A DNA stretch of 64,000 nucleotides from Polaromonas sp. (GCA_021737975.1 JAIPCZ010000007.1:35010-99009), one strand, 5' to 3'. Shown: positions 1 through 9,708, counted from the first letter of the stretch. A program made the numbers and translations. Notes: generated by a model from the sequence alone, not told the origin.

Positions 1-231
1 GTGCAGGTCGGCCACAGCCACTTGTAATCCGGCGACCTGGGCCTGCAGCGCGGCAACCGAGGGCGGCTCCGACCCCATGGCATCGGCCAGCGGATTGACC
101 GGCGGCGCCACCGAAGGTTTCTTGCCAACGTTTTGCCACAGTTTTTTGGCCCCGTTGGCCACCTTGGGCGCGTTTTCAATCACATCGCCCCAGGGCACCA
201 TTTTCAACACTGACAGCCAGCCGATCGCCAT
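1..231 (-). CDS. Hypothetical protein, N-terminal 77 residues (cut by window edge)
   Basis: The reverse strand stays open from an ATG at 231 to the first base of the window, giving 77 residues that begin MAIGWLSVLKMVPWGDVIEN. A GAGGAG ribosome site lies just upstream. The N-terminus is mildly hydrophobic, the middle is basic and Pro/Val rich, and the visible end is Ala/Gln/Val rich with heptad-like spacing, suggesting a coiled coil. I do not recognise the family. It is divergent from ribBA and absent from the ORF track because its end is outside the window. The 77..268 plus-strand ORF is its antisense shadow. Confidence 0.6.
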   Translation of the reverse strand, partial: MAIGWLSVLKMVPWGDVIENAPKVANGAKKLWQNVGKKPSVAPPVNPLADAMGSEPPSVAALQAQVAGLQVAVADLH

Positions 232-374
232 TCATTCACTCCTCAAGATAAGTCACAAGCCTAACTGAAACCACAATCCCCGATAATCCACAGATTGACC
301 ATGCTGACCAAATAGACTGGATCAAACATGCCATGGTCAGGCACTTTTTACCAAAACCGTTCTCATAACACCCC

Positions 375-1508
375 ATGACACAGCCTCATCCTGTTGCTAT
401 CTCCCCTGTTGAAGACATCGTGGCCGACCTGCGCGCCGGTCGCATGGTCATCCTGGTTGACGAAGAAGACCGCGAAAACGAGGGCGACCTGGTGATGGCC
501 GCCGAGCATGTGACGGCCGACGCGGTCAACTTCATGGCCCGTTTTGGCCGCGGCCTGATCTGCCTGACCCTGACCCGCAAGCGTTGCGAACTATTGCAAC
601 TGCCGCCCATGACAGTGCGCAATGGCGACAAGAAGGGCACGGCCTTTACCGTCTCCATTGAGGCCGCCGAGGGCGTCACTACCGGCATTTCGGCCGCTGA
701 CCGGGCCCAAACCGTTCGAGTTGCGGTGGCCCGCGACGCCAAGCCCGATGACTTGATTCAACCCGGTCACATCTTTCCCCTGCAAGCCGTCGAAGGCGGC
801 GTTCTCATGCGCGCGGGCCATACCGAAGCCGGCTGCGACCTGGCGGCCATGGCCGGTTGCGAACCGGCCGCCATGATTTGCGAGATCATGAAAGACGACG
901 GCACCATGGCGCGCCTGCCGGACCTGCAGCTTTTTGCCGCCGAGCACGGCCTCAAGATCGGCACCATCGCCGATTTGATTCACCACCGCAGCAGCACCGA
1001 GTCCCTGGTAGAGCACTTGGGGGAGCGGCCGATGAAGACCGCTTTTGGCGACTTCACGGCGCATGCCTTCAGGGACAAAACAGCCCATGGAGTGCATCTG
1101 GCGCTGGTCAAGGGCCAGTGGGGTGCCGGCGAGGCCGTGCTGGCGCGTGTGCACGAGCCCTTGTCGGTCCTCGACGCCCTTGAAGTGGGCCGCACCATGC
1201 ACTCGTGGAGCCTGGACGCCAGCCTGGCGCGTGTGGCCTCGGAGGGCAAGGGCGTGGTGGTGTTTTTGAATTGTGGTGAAAGCGCCAACCAGTTGCTGGC
1301 CCAGTTTGACGGCACGGCCCGGGCCAGTCACGGCCCGGAGCGCGGCCGCATGGACCTGCGCACCTACGGTGTTGGCGCCCAGATCCTGCGCGAATGCGGC
1401 GTCCATAAAATGACCTTGATGGGCAACCCCCGGCGCATGCCCAGCATGACCGGCTATGGCCTGGAAATTGTCGGCTACGTGACCGCCAAAACCCCATTTT
1501 CTGAATAG
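375..1508 (+). CDS. ribBA: 3,4-dihydroxy-2-butanone 4-phosphate synthase with GTP cyclohydrolase II-like domain (RibBA/RibBX)
   Basis: Makes the four-carbon riboflavin precursor from ribulose 5-phosphate in the cytosol. Residues about 1-205 are the RibB domain, with the acidic [12 protein letters not shown] motif near residue 30 and RAGHTEAG near 150. Residues about 210-375 have the GTP cyclohydrolase II fold ([15 protein letters not shown], then [10 protein letters not shown]). However, the cysteines that hold the catalytic zinc in active enzymes (CLTGD and RCDCG in E. coli RibA) are replaced: the sequence after RVHE is PLSVLDAL. By sequence only the RibB half should be active, as in the RibBX forms known in proteobacteria. 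It heads an operon with ribH and nusB. I saw no FMN riboswitch in the short upstream gap. Confidence 0.93.
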   Translation: MTQPHPVAISPVEDIVADLRAGRMVILVDEEDRENEGDLVMAAEHVTADAVNFMARFGRGLICLTLTRKRCELLQLPPMTVRNGDKKGTAFTVSIEAAEGVTTGISAADRAQTVRVAVARDAKPDDLIQPGHIFPLQAVEGGVLMRAGHTEAGCDLAAMAGCEPAAMICEIMKDDGTMARLPDLQLFAAEHGLKIGTIADLIHHRSSTESLVEHLGERPMKTAFGDFTAHAFRDKTAHGVHLALVKGQWGAGEAVLARVHEPLSVLDALEVGRTMHSWSLDASLARVASEGKGVVVFLNCGESANQLLAQFDGTARASHGPERGRMDLRTYGVGAQILRECGVHKMTLMGNPRRMPSMTGYGLEIVGYVTAKTPFSE

Positions 1509-1518
1509 AAAGTTCCCC

Positions 1519-1995
1519 ATGCTGATCGCAAACCAGGGCGCGCTTGCTGCCACCGACCCCCGCCTGAACGGGAAAAAACTCACCATTGGCATCGTCCAGG
1601 CGCGCTTCAACGCCGACATCACCAACGCGCTGGCGCAGGCCTGCCACGGCGAACTGCTGGCTTTGGGCGTTGAGGAAAAAAATATTACCCTGGTTCAAGT
1701 CCCAGGCGCCCTGGAGGTGCCCGTGGCGCTGCAGGCCATGGCCGAGCAACTCAAGTACCACGCGCTGGTGGCCTTGGGCTGCATCATTCGCGGTGAAACC
1801 TACCACTTTGAACTGGTCGCCAACGAGTCTGGCGCCAGCGTCAGCCGGGTTGCGCTGGACTACCAGATTCCGATTGCCAACGCCATCCTCACCACCGAGG
1901 ACATGGCCCAAGCCGTGGCCCGGCAAACCGACAAGGGCCGCGACGCCGCCCGCGTGGCCGTTGAAATGGCCAACCTACTGGAAGAAATTGAATGA
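1519..1995 (+). CDS. ribH: 6,7-dimethyl-8-ribityllumazine synthase
   Basis: Condenses the RibB product with the pyrimidine intermediate to form lumazine, the penultimate riboflavin step, normally in an icosahedral or smaller ring assembly. The 158-residue length fits the family. Recognisable motifs are [11 protein letters not shown] near the N-terminus, [12 protein letters not shown] in the middle, [12 protein letters not shown] (substrate and phosphate contacts, catalytic His) and [14 protein letters not shown]. It starts 10 nt after ribBA and overlaps nusB by 4 nt (ATGA), so the three are probably translated from one message. Confidence 0.96.
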   Translation: MLIANQGALAATDPRLNGKKLTIGIVQARFNADITNALAQACHGELLALGVEEKNITLVQVPGALEVPVALQAMAEQLKYHALVALGCIIRGETYHFELVANESGASVSRVALDYQIPIANAILTTEDMAQAVARQTDKGRDAARVAVEMANLLEEIE

Positions 1996-2522
1996 GCGAA
2001 TCTAGCCACCCCAGTCCCTCCACCCGGCCACCGCGCCAACCGCGCAAGGGGCTGACCAGCACCGGCGTGCGCAAGGCGGCAAGCAAGTCCGACCGCTCAC
2101 GCGCCCGTGAATTTGCCGTGCAGGCGCTGTACCAGGTGCTGGTGGGCAAGAACGATGTCGATGCCGTCGATGCCTTCACCCGTGACCTGGCGGGTTTCAG
2201 CAAGGCCGACAGCGTGCATTTTGACGCCTTGCTACATGGCAGCGCCGAACAGGCAGCACAGTTGGACGCGCTGATCCTGCCCTTGCTTGACCGCAAGCTC
2301 GCAGAGATTTCGCCGGTTGAGCATGCGGTGATGTGGATTGGCGCCTATGAATTGCAGCACTGCCTGGACGTGCCCTGGCGCGTGGTGCTCAATGAATGTG
2401 TGGAACTGGCCAAGGAATTTGGCGGCACCGACGGCCACAAATACGTGAACGGCGTGCTCAACGGTCTGGCCCGGCAATTGCGCGAGGCCGAAGTGGCCGC
2501 CGACCAGGGCAACACACGCTAG
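1992..2522 (+). CDS. nusB: Transcription antitermination factor NusB
   Basis: NusB binds boxA RNA with NusE (S10) and helps ribosomal RNA antitermination. The protein has 176 residues: a basic N-terminal extension of about 35 residues, then the helical core beginning [18 protein letters not shown] and ending with the family-typical [29 protein letters not shown]. The start ATG overlaps the ribH stop. Pairing of ribH with nusB is a very common bacterial arrangement and supports both calls. Confidence 0.95.
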   Translation: MSESSHPSPSTRPPRQPRKGLTSTGVRKAASKSDRSRAREFAVQALYQVLVGKNDVDAVDAFTRDLAGFSKADSVHFDALLHGSAEQAAQLDALILPLLDRKLAEISPVEHAVMWIGAYELQHCLDVPWRVVLNECVELAKEFGGTDGHKYVNGVLNGLARQLREAEVAADQGNTR

Positions 2523-2529
2523 CCTGTCC

Positions 2530-3714
2530 ATGAGAATCTCACAGCGCGCCCAGCACATCGAGCCGTTTTATGTGATGGAGGTGGGCAAGGCCGCCAGCGC
2601 CGTGGCGGCGCAGGTGGCACAGTCAGACGCGCCCATGATCTTCCTGAACATTGGCGAACCCGACTTCACCGCCCCGCCCCTGGTGCAGGAGGCGGCCGCG
2701 CGCGCCATCCACGCCGGCTTGACCCATTACACCCCGGCCACGGGCCTGCCCGAGTTGCGCGAGCGCATCAGCGGCTGGTATCACAGCCATTTCGGGGTGA
2801 CCGTGCCGGCCAGCCGCATTGTGGTCACGGCCGGCGCCTCGGCTGCACTGCAACTCGCCTGCCTGGCCCTGATGGAAACCGGCGACGAGGTGCTGATGTC
2901 CGACCCCAGCTACCCGTGCAACCGGCATTTTGTGACGGCTGCGGACGCCACGCCGGTGCTGATCCCGACGACGGCGGCAGAGCGTTTTCAGCTCAGCGCC
3001 GACAAGGTGCTCGAGGCCTGGAACCCGCGCACGCGCGGCGTGCTGATGGCTTCGCCCTCCAACCCCACCGGCACCTCGATGGCCCCGGGCGAATTGCGCC
3101 GCATTCACGAACTGGTGAGCCAGCGCGGCGGCATCACCCTGATGGACGAGATTTACCTGGGCTTGAGCCATGACGAAGCCTATGGCCAGACGGCCCTGGC
3201 GCTGGATGACCAGATCATCAGCATCAACAGCTTCAGCAAATACTTCAGCATGACCGGCTGGCGCCTGGGCTGGATGGTGATGCCCGAGCCACTGGTCCCG
3301 GTGATCGAACGGCTGGCGCAAAACCTGTTCATTTGCCCCAGCACCCTTGCCCAATACGCGGCACTGGCCTGTTTTGAGCCCGAGAGCCTGGCCGAGTTTG
3401 AGCGCCGCCGAGCCGAGTTCAAGGCGCGCCGCGACTACTTTATTCCTGCGCTCAACGCGCTCGGATTACGTGTGCCGGTGATGCCCGACGGTGCCTTTTA
3501 TGCCTGGGCCGACTGCGCGGCTGCCTGTGAAAAATTGGGTGTGAGCGGCAGCTGGGACCTGGCCTTCGCGTTGATGCACCGGGCCCATGTGGCGGTGACC
3601 CCGGGTCGCGACTTCGGCCATGCCGAGACCGCGCATTTCATCCGTTTCTCCACGGCCAATTCGATGCCCCAGCTTCGCGCCGCCATCGACCGGCTCAAGG
3701 TGCTGCTGGCATGA
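2530..3714 (+). CDS. Pyridoxal phosphate-dependent class I/II aminotransferase
   Basis: A 394-residue fold-type I aminotransferase. Visible landmarks are FLNIGEPDF near residue 38, HYTPATGLPELRERI, VTAGASAALQL (cofactor phosphate region), SPSNPTGTSM, DEIYLGL and the Schiff-base lysine in SFSKYFSMTGWRLGWM, ending with FIRFSTANS, which includes the carboxylate-binding arginine. The amino donor and acceptor cannot be read from sequence; aspartate/alanine-type enzymes look like this. It follows nusB by 7 nt and overlaps ybgC by 4 nt, so it is transcriptionally linked to both. Confidence 0.9.
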   Translation: MRISQRAQHIEPFYVMEVGKAASAVAAQVAQSDAPMIFLNIGEPDFTAPPLVQEAAARAIHAGLTHYTPATGLPELRERISGWYHSHFGVTVPASRIVVTAGASAALQLACLALMETGDEVLMSDPSYPCNRHFVTAADATPVLIPTTAAERFQLSADKVLEAWNPRTRGVLMASPSNPTGTSMAPGELRRIHELVSQRGGITLMDEIYLGLSHDEAYGQTALALDDQIISINSFSKYFSMTGWRLGWMVMPEPLVPVIERLAQNLFICPSTLAQYAALACFEPESLAEFERRRAEFKARRDYFIPALNALGLRVPVMPDGAFYAWADCAAACEKLGVSGSWDLAFALMHRAHVAVTPGRDFGHAETAHFIRFSTANSMPQLRAAIDRLKVLLA

Positions 3715-4139
3715 GCACGCTGCATCCCGGCAAGGAGACCTTCGGCTGGCGGGTGCGCGTTTACTGGGAAGACACCGATGCCGGCGGCATCGTGTTTTAT
3801 GCCAATTACCTGAAGTTTTTCGAGCGCTCGCGCACCGAATGGTTGCGTGCCCGAGGCATCAACCAGCAGGCCTTGAAGGAGGCCACCGGCGGCATGTTTG
3901 TGGTGGGTGAGGCGCGGGTGCGTTTTCTCAAGAGCGCCCGGCTCGACGATGAACTTCTGGTTACAACTTCGCTGCTGGATGCCGGGCGCGCCTCCATGAC
4001 AATCCAGCAACAGGCCTTGTTAACGACAGCTGCCGGGCCTTTGCTGCTGTGCGAGGCCACCATCCGTGTCGGCTGGGTGAATGCCAGCACGCTGAAACCT
4101 GACAGAATTCCCGCACCCATCCTCCACGCACTCACATGA
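3711..4139 (+). CDS. ybgC: Tol-Pal associated acyl-CoA thioesterase YbgC
   Basis: A 142-residue hotdog-fold thioesterase that hydrolyses acyl-CoA or acyl-ACP thioesters and usually opens the tol-pal cluster. The family signature is clear: RVYWEDTDAGGIVFYANYLK near residue 14, containing the catalytic Asp, followed by FFERSRTEWLR. ATG overlaps the aminotransferase stop; tolQ starts 7 nt after its end. The position directly before tolQRA is the usual one and supports a role in envelope lipid metabolism rather than general thioester turnover. Confidence 0.94.
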   Translation: MSTLHPGKETFGWRVRVYWEDTDAGGIVFYANYLKFFERSRTEWLRARGINQQALKEATGGMFVVGEARVRFLKSARLDDELLVTTSLLDAGRASMTIQQQALLTTAAGPLLLCEATIRVGWVNASTLKPDRIPAPILHALT

Positions 4140-4146
4140 ACAACGC

Positions 4147-4839
4147 ATGAACCAAGACCTTTCCATATTTCAACTGGTGCTCAATGCCAGCCTGGTGGTG
4201 CAAGGCGTGATGCTGCTGCTGATCAGCGTGTCGATCGCCAGTTGGGCCGCCATTTTCCGCAAACTGTTCTCGCTGGGCAAGGTGAAGGCACTTAACGACA
4301 GTTTTGAGCGCGAATTCTGGTCGGGCAGCAGTCTGAACGACCTGTTTGCGGCGGCCGCCCAGAACGCCCGCAACGGCGGCCCGATGGAGCGAATTTTTGC
4401 CAGCGGCATGCGCGAATTCCAGAAATTACGCGAGCGCCACATCACGGACGCCGGCACCCTGATGGACGGCGCCCGGCGCGCCATGCGGGCCAGCTTTCAG
4501 CGCGAAATGGACGTGGTGGAAACCCATTTGTCGTTTCTGGCCTCGGTCGGCTCGGTGTCGCCCTATGTGGGCCTGTTTGGCACGGTTTGGGGCATCATGC
4601 ACGCCTTTACCGGCTTGGCCGCGCTGACCCAGGTGACGCTGGCAAGCGTGGCACCCGGCATTGCCGAGGCGCTGGTGGCCACCGCCATTGGCCTGTTTGC
4701 CGCCATTCCGGCGGTTGTGGCCTACAACCGCTTTGCGCGTGACATCGACCGCATCGCGATCCGTCTGGAAACCTTCATTGAAGAGTTTTCCAACATCCTG
4801 CAGCGCAATGTGGGCGCGCAGTCCGCTTCGGGGCACTGA
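4147..4839 (+). CDS. tolQ: Tol-Pal system proton channel subunit TolQ
   Basis: Inner-membrane subunit of the TolQR motor, which uses proton-motive force to energise TolA during outer-membrane constriction. At 230 residues it has the MotA/TolQ/ExbB layout: one membrane segment at about 13-35, a long cytoplasmic region, and two further segments at about 135-155 and 170-190. The motif SPYVGLFGTVWGIMHAF and the run GIAEALVATAIGLFAAIPAVV, with a channel-lining Thr, are typical. It sits between ybgC and tolR with short gaps. Confidence 0.96.
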   Translation: MNQDLSIFQLVLNASLVVQGVMLLLISVSIASWAAIFRKLFSLGKVKALNDSFEREFWSGSSLNDLFAAAAQNARNGGPMERIFASGMREFQKLRERHITDAGTLMDGARRAMRASFQREMDVVETHLSFLASVGSVSPYVGLFGTVWGIMHAFTGLAALTQVTLASVAPGIAEALVATAIGLFAAIPAVVAYNRFARDIDRIAIRLETFIEEFSNILQRNVGAQSASGH

Positions 4840-4841
4840 CC

Positions 4842-5261
4842 GTGGCCGCCGTCGTGAGCCGCGGCCGCGGACGCCGCACCATCAACGAGATCAACATGGT
4901 GCCCTTCATCGACGTGATGCTGGTGCTGTTGATCATTTTCATGGTCACCGCGCCCCTGATTTCTCCCAGCATGATCGACCTGCCCAGTGTTGGCAAGGCG
5001 GCCGGCCAGCCCGACCAGGTGATCCAGATCGTGATCGGCAAAGACGAGGCGCTGCAGCTCAAACTCAAGGACAAGACCACGTCGCTGCGCCTGCAGGACA
5101 TCACCAGCGCCGTCAGGCAGGCCCAGGGTTCGGTGGTCAACACGGCGGTGGTCATCAGCGCCGACAAGTCCGTCAAATATGAGGCCGTGGTGCGCGTCAT
5201 GGACACGCTGCAGCGCGCCGGCATTGCCCGTGTCGGCCTTTCGGTGCAACTGGCACCCTGA
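4842..5261 (+). CDS. tolR: Tol-Pal system subunit TolR
   Basis: Partner of TolQ in the proton-driven motor. The 139-residue protein has a short basic cytoplasmic start (RGRGRR), then INMVPFIDVMLVLLIIFMVT with the proton-translocating Asp near residue 24 at the mouth of the single membrane helix, then a periplasmic ExbD-like domain ending RVGLSVQLAP. The start is GTG, 2 nt after the tolQ stop, with no strong ribosome site, so translation is probably coupled to tolQ. Confidence 0.95.
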   Translation: MAAVVSRGRGRRTINEINMVPFIDVMLVLLIIFMVTAPLISPSMIDLPSVGKAAGQPDQVIQIVIGKDEALQLKLKDKTTSLRLQDITSAVRQAQGSVVNTAVVISADKSVKYEAVVRVMDTLQRAGIARVGLSVQLAP

Positions 5262-5270
5262 ACCATCACC

Positions 5271-6143
5271 ATGCACGCTGCGGCTGACCGACTTGAATTT
5301 GCGCCGCCGGCCCTCCCCGGGGTCGTGCGTGCCTTGCTGCTGGCGCTGCTGGCGCATGGTCTGCTGGTGGCCGCACTGACCTGGGGCGTGCACTGGAAAC
5401 GCGAGGCCCAAGTCATCACGGCAGAAGCCGAGCTCTGGGCCGCAGTCCCCGTGGAAGCCGCACCGCGCCTGCAGGAACCCTTGCCCGATCCCGTCCAGCC
5501 CGAGAAGCCCGAGCCGGTCATCGAGGCCCCGCCGCCGTCCATACCGGTGGTGGCCCCGCCCAAGGTCGATATCGCGCTTGAGCAGGAGAAACAGCGCCAG
5601 CAAAAACAACAGCAGCTTGCGCTTGAAAAGCAGCAGAAAAAACTCAAACAGGACAAGCTGCAGCAACAGAAAGCGCTGGAAGAAAAGCGCAAGGCCGAGC
5701 AGCTCAAACAGGCCCTGGCCGACAAGGCCAAACTGGCGCAAGAAAAAAAGCTGGCAGAGCAAGAAGCCCGACGCCTCGAAGCCCAGCGCGCCGAGAATTT
5801 GAAACGCATGAGCGGCCTCGCCGGTGCCAGCGGCAGCGCGACGTCCAGCGGCACCGCGCTCAAGTCGGCCGGCCCGTCCGCCAGTTATGCCGGGCGCGTG
5901 ATTGCCCGCGTCAAGCCCAATATCGTGTTCACCGAAGCCATCAGCGGCAACCCGACCGCCGTGGTTGAAGTGCGCACCTCAGCCGACGGCACCATCATTT
6001 CGCGCAAACTCACGCAATCCAGCGGCGTCAGGGACTGGGACGAGGCAGTGCTGCGGGCCATTGACAAGACCGAGGTGCTGCCCCGAGATACCGATGGCCG
6101 CGTGCCTTCGCCGCTGTTGATCAGTTTCCGGCCGAAGGATTGA
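5271..6143 (+). CDS. tolA: Tol-Pal system envelope-spanning protein TolA
   Basis: TolA links the TolQR motor to TolB/Pal at the outer membrane. The 290 residues show three parts: an N-terminal membrane anchor at about 20-42, a Pro-rich then Lys/Gln/Ala/Glu-rich charged helix at about 95-185 (runs such as EKQRQQKQQQLALEKQQKK), and a C-terminal TonB-like domain with YAGRVIARVKPNIVF and AVVEVRTSADGTI. Its stop lies 1 nt from the converging dnaE stop. The tolB and pal genes that often follow are not here. Confidence 0.93.
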   Translation: MHAAADRLEFAPPALPGVVRALLLALLAHGLLVAALTWGVHWKREAQVITAEAELWAAVPVEAAPRLQEPLPDPVQPEKPEPVIEAPPPSIPVVAPPKVDIALEQEKQRQQKQQQLALEKQQKKLKQDKLQQQKALEEKRKAEQLKQALADKAKLAQEKKLAEQEARRLEAQRAENLKRMSGLAGASGSATSSGTALKSAGPSASYAGRVIARVKPNIVFTEAISGNPTAVVEVRTSADGTIISRKLTQSSGVRDWDEAVLRAIDKTEVLPRDTDGRVPSPLLISFRPKD

Positions 6144-6144
6144 T

Positions 6145-9100
6145 TTACTCGTAAACAATCTCGGCTGTGCCGGGTGCGGCCTGCGCCCACCAGCTCGCCA
6201 GCGCGGCATTGCTGGGATAAAACCTGGCCTGCTCGCCCAACTGCAATTCCGCCCGGGCGGCGCCCTCTTCACCCTGACAGTTCAAGGCAAGTCGCACGGC
6301 CAGACCGCGCCACAGGTCGCCCTGCTCGGTGACCTCTTTTTGCGCCGGAAAATCACGCAGAAGCCGGGCCATGTCCAGCTTCAAGCCCTGGGGTCCGGTC
6401 GGGGCGGACACGCGCAGGTATTTGCCAAAGCGGCAGCGCGCCTGCTCGAGGTCCCAGATTTGTGTCACCGTCAGTTGCATGCCGCCCGAAAAGCGGTCGG
6501 GCTGCTGCTTGCCCATGACAATGACCAGCTCATCGTCCCTGAGCAGGTCCTTGTGCGCGTTGATCAGCGCCTCATCGGCCCGGGCTTCGATCACGCCCGA
6601 CGTGTCGTCGAGCTTGAACAGCGCCAGTTTGCCGCGCTGGCCGTTGATGACGCGAAAGTCGGTGATGATGCCCGCGAGCAACTGCGGCTCGCGCGTGTCG
6701 ATCAGCTCGGCAATCGGGCGCTTGGCAAAACGCCGTACCTCGGTCACCACCTCATCGAACAAATGTCCGGACAAATAAAAGCCAACTGCAGTTTTTTCGT
6801 AGACCAGGCGTTCCTTCACGCCCCAGGGGGTGGCTTGCACCAGTTCGGGCTCTTGTGTGCTGGAGCCGTGCGCGTCGCCGTCACCCATGTCAAACAGACT
6901 GCACTGGTTGGCATTGGCCAGCGCCGCCGCGCCAAACTCGAACGCCAGATCGACGCTGGCCAGCAGGCTGGCCCGGTTGAGCGCGATGGCATCAAACGCC
7001 CCGGCCTTGATCAGCGCCTCGACCGTGCGTTTGTTGATACGACTGCGGTCGACTCTTGCACAAAAATCAAACAGGCTCCTGAACGGCCCCACCGTGTCGC
7101 CATTCGGACCCACACCCCGGCCTTCGCGGGCCGCCACGATGGCCTCGATGGCTTGCTGGCCGCTGCCCTTGATGGCGCTCAGGCCATAACGGATCAGCTT
7201 GTCCGAAATCGGCTCGAAACGGCTCACGCCACGGTTCACGTTCGGCGGCTCGAACGTCAGCCCCATCTTGAGCGCGTCTTCCAGCAGGACCTTGAGCTTG
7301 TCGGTGTCGTCCATTTCCACCGTCATGTTGGCGCAAAAGAACTCGGCCGTGTAGTGCACCTTGAGCCAGGCGGTGTGGTAGGCCAGCAGTGAATAGGCCG
7401 CGGCGTGCGACTTGTTGAAACCATAGCCGGCAAACTTCTCCATCAGGTCGAAGACTTCGTCGGCCTTGTCCTGGTTGATGTCGTTTTTCAAGGCACCGTC
7501 ACGGAAGATCTGCCGGTGCCGTGCCATCTCGTCGGCGTCTTTCTTGCCCATGGCGCGGCGCAGCATGTCGGCGCCGCCGAGCGAATAACCGCCCAGGATC
7601 TGCGCGGTTTGCATCACCTGCTCCTGGTAGACCATGATGCCGTAGGTCTCCGAGAGCATATTGGCCACCAGTGGATGCGGGTACTCCACCACCTCGCGGC
7701 CATGTTTGCGCGCCACGAAGCTCGGAATCAGGTCCATGGGGCCGGGCCGGTACAGCGCGTTGAGCGCGATCAGGTCTTCCAGGCGCGTGGGTTTGGCGTC
7801 TCGCAGCATGCCCTGCATGCCGCGCGATTCAAACTGGAACACCGCCTCGGTCTTGCCGTCCTGAAACAGCTTGTAGGTGGCCTTGTCATCGAGCGGCAAG
7901 TTCTCGTAGGCAAAGTCTTCCTGGCCCGGATGGCGCTGCCGAATGAATTCGCGCGCGATCTCCAGAATCGTCAGGGTCGCCAGGCCCAAAAAGTCGAACT
8001 TGACCAGCCCCACGGACTCGACGTCGTTCTTGTCGTACTGGCTCACCGCCGAGTCGCTGCCGGGCTGCTGGTACAGCGGGCAAAAGTCGGTGAGTTTGCC
8101 CGGCGCAATCAGAACGCCGCCGGCGTGCATGCCGACATTGCGCGTCATGCCCTCCAGCTTGCGCGCCAGCTCCAGCAGCGTGCGCACGTCTTCTTCCCTG
8201 GCTTCGCGCTCGGCCAGAATCGGCTCGGCCTCCACCGCATAGACCAGCTTGTCGTCCTTCTTGCGATCGGGGGGCGGCAGTTGCAGGGTCACCGCGACGC
8301 CGGGCTTGTTGGGAATCAGCTTGCTGATGCCGTCGCAAAAGGTGTAGCTCATGTCGAGCACCCGGCCCACGTCCCGGATGGCCGCGCGCGCTGCCATGGT
8401 GCCGAAGGTGGCTATCTGGCTGACCGCGTCCTTGCCGTATTTTTCCTTCACGTAGTCAATGACCCGGTCGCGGTTGCCCTGGCAGAAGTCGATGTCGAAG
8501 TCGGGCATGGAAACCCGCTCGGGGTTCAAAAAACGCTCGAACAACAGGTTGTACTGCAGCGGGTCGAGGTCGGTGATCTTGAGGGCGTAGGCCACCAGCG
8601 AACCGGCGCCGGAGCCGCGCCCCGGGCCGACCGGGCAGCCGTTGTTTTTAGCCCAGTTGATAAAGTCACCGACAATCAAAAAGTAGCCCGGAAAGCCCAT
8701 TTTTAGGATGGTGTTGAGTTCAAACTCGAGCCGCTCCACATAACGCGGCATCTCCTTTTCCCGCTGCGCGACATCGGGGTACAGATGCGCCATGCGCTCC
8801 TTGAGCCCTTCGTGCGAGGCATAACGAAAATACTCGTCCGCCCCCATCACCACGCCATTGACCGGTGGAATCGGAAAATCAGGCAATTGCGGCTTGCCCA
8901 GCACCAGACTCAGGTTGCAGCGCCGGGCGATCTCGGCACTGTTCGCAAGCGCCGAGGGCACATCGGCAAACAGGGCCTGCATCTCGGCGCCGGTCTTGAA
9001 ATACTGGTCACGCGTGAAACGCCGCACCCGGCGCGGATTGGCGAGCATTTCACCCTCGGCAATACACACCCTTGCCTCGTGCGCCTCGAAGTCTGCCGGG

Positions 9101-9708
9101 GCCTGAAATTGAACCGGGTGTGTTGCCACCACCGGCAGGCCCGAGCGCAACGCCAATTGCACCGCCGACCTCACCTGCAGTTCGTCTTCCGGGCGACCTG
9201 CGCGCTGCAGTTCCAGGTAAAAGCGGTGCGTGAAAACTCCCGCCAACTGCAGCGCGGCGTCCAGGGCACGGGTTTCGTCGCCTTGCAACAGTGCCTGACC
9301 CACCGGGCCTGCCTGTGCGCCTGACAGGCAGATGAGCCCGCCATTGAGCTCCTTTAGCCAGGCCAGGCCCACGGTGGCCTGCACCTTGCCGCCGTTTTGC
9401 GTCCAGGCGCGCGCCAGCAGTTCGGACAGATTCAGGTAGCCGGCGTGGCTTTGCACCAGCAACAGCACGCGCGAGAGTTGCCCGAGTTCCTTGCCCAGCC
9501 CCTCCAGCCAAACCTCGGCGCCGATGATGGGCTTGACCCCGCGCTTGCGTGCTTCCTTGTAGAACTTGATCGCCCCGAACAGATTGCTCAGGTCGGTGAT
9601 GGCCAGCGCCGGTTGACCGTCCGCGGCAGCGGCCTTGACCACCTCGTCGATGCGGGTCGTGCCATCGATGACCGAAAATTCAGTGTGCAGGCGTAAGTGA
9701 ACAAACAT
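6145..9708 (-). CDS. dnaE: DNA polymerase III subunit alpha
   Basis: The replicative polymerase subunit. From the ATG at 9708 it has 1187 residues and begins MFVHLRLHTEFSVIDG, the usual start of the PHP domain; the ORF track adds 11 unsupported residues. The polymerase active site PDFDIDF lies near residue 400, with GPGRGSGAGSLVAYAL just before it and GYGFNKSHAAAYSLLAYHTAW later, followed by helix-hairpin-helix, OB-fold and C-terminal regions. It appears intact. It is divergent from the LuxR-type regulator and converges on tolA with 1 nt between stops, leaving no room for a separate terminator. Confidence 0.97.
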   Translation of the reverse strand: MFVHLRLHTEFSVIDGTTRIDEVVKAAAADGQPALAITDLSNLFGAIKFYKEARKRGVKPIIGAEVWLEGLGKELGQLSRVLLLVQSHAGYLNLSELLARAWTQNGGKVQATVGLAWLKELNGGLICLSGAQAGPVGQALLQGDETRALDAALQLAGVFTHRFYLELQRAGRPEDELQVRSAVQLALRSGLPVVATHPVQFQAPADFEAHEARVCIAEGEMLANPRRVRRFTRDQYFKTGAEMQALFADVPSALANSAEIARRCNLSLVLGKPQLPDFPIPPVNGVVMGADEYFRYASHEGLKERMAHLYPDVAQREKEMPRYVERLEFELNTILKMGFPGYFLIVGDFINWAKNNGCPVGPGRGSGAGSLVAYALKITDLDPLQYNLLFERFLNPERVSMPDFDIDFCQGNRDRVIDYVKEKYGKDAVSQIATFGTMAARAAIRDVGRVLDMSYTFCDGISKLIPNKPGVAVTLQLPPPDRKKDDKLVYAVEAEPILAEREAREEDVRTLLELARKLEGMTRNVGMHAGGVLIAPGKLTDFCPLYQQPGSDSAVSQYDKNDVESVGLVKFDFLGLATLTILEIAREFIRQRHPGQEDFAYENLPLDDKATYKLFQDGKTEAVFQFESRGMQGMLRDAKPTRLEDLIALNALYRPGPMDLIPSFVARKHGREVVEYPHPLVANMLSETYGIMVYQEQVMQTAQILGGYSLGGADMLRRAMGKKDADEMARHRQIFRDGALKNDINQDKADEVFDLMEKFAGYGFNKSHAAAYSLLAYHTAWLKVHYTAEFFCANMTVEMDDTDKLKVLLEDALKMGLTFEPPNVNRGVSRFEPISDKLIRYGLSAIKGSGQQAIEAIVAAREGRGVGPNGDTVGPFRSLFDFCARVDRSRINKRTVEALIKAGAFDAIALNRASLLASVDLAFEFGAAALANANQCSLFDMGDGDAHGSSTQEPELVQATPWGVKERLVYEKTAVGFYLSGHLFDEVVTEVRRFAKRPIAELIDTREPQLLAGIITDFRVINGQRGKLALFKLDDTSGVIEARADEALINAHKDLLRDDELVIVMGKQQPDRFSGGMQLTVTQIWDLEQARCRFGKYLRVSAPTGPQGLKLDMARLLRDFPAQKEVTEQGDLWRGLAVRLALNCQGEEGAARAELQLGEQARFYPSNAALASWWAQAAPGTAEIVYE

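Noticed and set aside
77-268. 63-residue plus-strand ORF in the first 270 bases
   Set aside because: Antisense to the reverse-strand partial gene that has a good ribosome site; the translation has no recognisable features.
268-374. FMN riboswitch before ribBA
   Set aside because: The gap of about 100 nt is too short and lacks the conserved RFN blocks.
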